Source: Bacteroidales bacterium
GTDB taxonomy: Bacteria > Bacteroidota > Bacteroidia > Bacteroidales > UBA3824
Length of the DNA stretch: 5,303 bases
NCBI GenBank assembly: GCA_017530465.1
Contig: JAFXMJ010000400.1
Coordinates: 1 to 5,303 of the forward strand
Direction: 5' to 3'
Shown here: positions 5,227-5,303 of the stretch, piece after piece
How positions within the stretch are numbered: position 1 is the stretch's first letter
Layout of the letters: every line of letters starts with the position of its first letter
Notes under the pieces: generated by a model
Databases searched by the model: none
What the model was told of the DNA's origin: nothing
What the model saw: the letters and a program-made list of their open reading frames with translations, nothing else
Position numbers and translations under genes: made by a program

Positions 5227-5303
5227 GGATATAGCCCAGGAAGGTGCCGATACAAACGACATAAGCCACTTCCCACCAGGTTTTGGTGGCGATGGGTTGC
5301 GAC
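5120..5303 (-). CDS. EamA/DMT-family transporter, internal fragment (partial at both ends)
   Basis: Read on the minus strand from 5302 downward, this stretch is open for about 60 codons and then hits TGA (5116-5114) inside rplO sequence. The product starts SQPIATKTWWEVAYVVCIGT and contains two hydrophobic segments, about residues 12-29 (VAYVVCIGTFLGYILTMI) and 39-61. They are separated by GQRTLRPTVVS and include VYNYVQPIVS. The RPTVVSxYNYVQPI arrangement is what I recognise from the second EamA repeat of drug/metabolite-superfamily permeases in Bacteroidales. These are inner-membrane proteins, usually of ten helices, exporting or importing small metabolites; the substrate cannot be told. Upstream coding runs off the window and the last helix is lost at the join. 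Codon choice (CGA, TCT, TAT, AAT) looks less optimised than in the ribosomal genes. Confidence 0.78.

Noticed and set aside
1..5303. Mobile elements, CRISPR arrays, tRNA or rRNA genes, novel defence or biosynthetic system
   Set aside because: None is visible. Essentially every base is accounted for by standard ribosomal genes, short gaps and one transporter fragment.

Overview
The window is a stretch of the conserved S10-spc ribosomal protein cluster of a bacterium, all on the + strand. It most likely comes from the Bacteroidota, probably order Bacteroidales; I cannot name a genus. The reasons are: (i) gene order and protein sequences are of Bacteroidales type, including an 89-residue zinc-free uS14; (ii) start codons generally lack Shine-Dalgarno motifs and sit in A-rich contexts, with A at -3 for 12 of the 13 starts; (iii) stop codons are TAA or TAG, with no TGA in any intact gene.

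Layout: the last codons of rpsC (uS3) at 2-40, then rplP (uL16), rpmC (uL29), rpsQ (uS17), rplN (uL14), rplX (uL24), rplE (uL5), rpsN (uS14), rpsH (uS8), rplF (uL6), rplR (uL18), rpsE (uS5), rpmD (uL30) and rplO (uL15). Gaps are short: a 1-nt overlap at rplP/rpmC, 1 nt at rplX/rplE, 4 nt at rplE/rpsN and at most 43 nt elsewhere. No terminator or convincing internal promoter was seen, so this reads as one polycistronic transcript. The products assemble into both subunits: uS17, uS8, uS14 and uS5 into the 30S; uL16, uL29, uL14, uL24, uL5, uL6, uL18, uL30 and uL15 into the 50S. uL5 and uL18 together carry 5S rRNA.

The anomaly is at the right end. The rplO reading frame follows the uL15 family to about residue 121 (base ~5121), then changes into 34 unrelated residues ending at 5226. 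From ~5120 to 5303 the other strand encodes a good fragment of an EamA/DMT-family membrane transporter, cut at the same point. Two unrelated, oppositely oriented genes are therefore joined head-on in the middle of both, where the rest of rplO and then secY would be expected. The simplest explanation is a chimeric assembly join, for example in a metagenomic contig; a real rearrangement is less likely.

I found no previously undescribed system. The rest of the window is ordinary, well-conserved housekeeping DNA with some small points about translation signals. No stretch longer than 43 bases lacks a gene or gene fragment.
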